In this document: positions 62,571-64,000 of the stretch, in pieces
Position numbering within the stretch: the first letter of the stretch is position 1
Layout of the letters: every line of letters begins with the position of its first letter
Assembly (NCBI GenBank): GCA_020740775.1
Contig: JAHEWK010000009.1
Span: 62,001 to 126,000 of the forward strand
From: Ilyonectria destructans
Taxonomy: Eukaryota > Ascomycota > Sordariomycetes > Hypocreales > Nectriaceae
Reading direction: 5' to 3'
DNA length: 64,000 nucleotides
Notes under the pieces: model-generated
Told to the model about the DNA's origin: nothing
The model's database searches: none
Seen by the model: only the letters and a program-made list of their open reading frames with translations
Position numbers and translations under genes: made by a program

Positions 62571-63120
62571 ATATTTTAATAATTATTAATAGTTAAGCTT
62601 TATACTCTATAGGCAACCTAAGAGTAACTTAAAAATCAGTAGAGATATATAAAAACTTTACCTAAAACCTATAGTATACTCTACACAAACTGTATACTAG
62701 TATATATACAGCCTAATTAAGAGCTAATAGTAACTCTTATTGCCTATATCTATATAACTATCTATCTTTATATCCTAATGTTAATAAATAGTAGGATCTC
62801 CTTCTTTAGAAGGAAAAATAGTTCAGATTAGCTGATAAAGACTGATGCTAAACTTAGAGGCTTCTATTATAGCCTACTGTATTAAGCAGCTCTATACTTC
62901 TAGAAACTTCCAGCAACTATTGCCAGTCTTCCAGCTAGTTAATAACCTAACTATAGAGCTACTTAAAATATCTTTAGGGCTGAATCTATAAATAAGATAC
63001 TAGATTTTATAAGAAGTATAACTATTTCTTAAGCTATAATAGATAGAATCTAAGATATCTATATATTATAGATATTATCAGTTATAACTAACTTTAAGGG
63101 TATAAATAACTTACTAACTT
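62571..63120. repeat. AT-rich island, right end
   Basis: TA-rich DNA without frames or further recognisable repeats; normal composition returns at about 63120. Confidence 0.6.
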
Positions 63121-64000
63121 ATTGCTATCATTATCTTTATCTCCTCCATTTTCTTTACTATTTGTCCCTAGAAAACCCCCCAACTGCACGATGGTAATTA
63201 TTATCAGTATCACAATCACCGCCCAGGCCCCTCCCTCCCTCTATTACTTCCAGACGCCCGGGTTAGACTCCGCGCCAGATCGGCTCTCTCCGCCCTCGCA
63301 TCGCGACAAACACGACACTCGCTTTGAACCTTACCGCTTTGGCCGTTGGTGGACGATTGAGCTTTATTTTCGTACGGATTATATTGATTCCGTCAGTTGA
63401 GAACAGAAGAGCTCATCACCAGAACGACCTAGCACTAAAGCATTCGAGTTGCTCAATGACGAATATTCGAACGAGGGTAATTTCTCGGACCGCCATGTAG
63501 GTCCGTAGATCTGTGCTGGTCTTCTGAGTGCTTTTGAGAGCCGATGGTGGCCAAGCTCAGTAAAAGCAAAGCAGACGTTCCTAAAAGGGACTTAAGCATG
63601 CTTTATTAGCAGCTGCACTCAAATCTACCATTCTTCAAATTCCTAGTACCCTCGACGGTCTAGAAATCGGAGGCACAAAATCATTGAAGCGAAGGAACTT
63701 GATATGTCCTTGGCGTATTTCCGCGATCAGATATTTTACCAGGAAGTCATTCGTTACGTCAAGCATACATATCAAACTTAAGTCAATTCCCGAGAGCAAA
63801 AGAATCGTCTTGTACGTGGCCTGCACGGGGGTTGAGTGGGCCAACATTGGTCTCGATTACTTCTACGACGAAATGGACGCACTCTATGCCATCACGGACA
63901 ACCTCAGGACGTATCCATGATGCGCCGATTAAGAATCACAAGCCCGAAAAGTCGGGCCGTAAATGTGGGGCTTGAAAACCACCTGGATCTGATTCGAAGC
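63121..64000. other. Non-AT-rich window end, no gene established
   Basis: Normal composition. Two short plus-strand frames (63122-63400 and 63684-63920) are present. The second contains IVLYVACTGVEWANIGLDYF and ends at 63920; it could be the end of a gene fragment. Neither has a motif I recognise. Confidence 0.35.

Overview
The window is nuclear DNA of a filamentous ascomycete, most likely a Sordariomycete and plausibly Hypocreales. The reasons are short (about 50-80 bp) GT-AG introns, a fungal secondary-metabolite cluster, and normal-GC gene blocks separated by extremely AT-rich, TA-dominated islands of the kind left by repeat-induced point mutation (RIP).

The centre (about 7.7-33.2 kb) is one complete biosynthetic cluster whose gene set matches the ascochlorin pathway (asc genes of Acremonium egyptiacum): Zn2Cys6 regulator (ascR), P450 (ascG), membrane terpene cyclase (ascF), CYP505-type P450-reductase fusion (ascE), flavin halogenase (ascD), UbiA prenyltransferase (ascA), NRPS-like carboxylate reductase (ascB) and non-reducing PKS (ascC). 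The assignment rests on family content and motifs, not on a database search. Expected flow: AscC makes orsellinic acid; AscA farnesylates it; AscB reduces the acid to the aldehyde (LL-Z1272beta/ilicicolin B); AscD chlorinates it (ilicicolin A); AscE epoxidises the terminal farnesyl olefin; AscF cyclises the epoxide (ilicicolin C); AscG desaturates the ring to ascochlorin. Six structural genes form three head-to-head pairs (G/F, E/D, A/B), each sharing a 0.4-0.7 kb promoter. In this sequence the ascG-like gene carries an in-frame TGA, so the pathway may stop at ilicicolin C. The ascR upstream region holds two tandem-repeat arrays and a 22-bp inverted repeat. An AT-rich island sits between ascF and ascE.

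The left flank (0-7 kb) is gene-poor: a GH24 lysozyme-like relic with a nonsense codon and weakly supported hypothetical genes.

The right flank (33-54 kb) mixes mobile elements with small-molecule catabolism genes, many broken: a Mutator-like element with 44-bp perfect inverted repeats; an F-box protein; a class II aldolase split by a 421-bp hAT-type MITE; a Zn2Cys6 regulator with a nonsense codon; a decayed amidohydrolase running into an AT-rich island; a fluoroacetate-dehalogenase-like hydrolase; a RidA protein; a frameshifted DenD-like dehydrogenase; and an intact YtcJ-like amidohydrolase.

The last 9 kb is an AT-rich island holding a full-length RIP-degraded Ty3/gypsy retrotransposon (LTRs 395 bp, 5-bp target duplication), an inverted solo LTR of the same family, and a small inverted-repeat element. 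No rRNA, convincing tRNA or CRISPR was seen.
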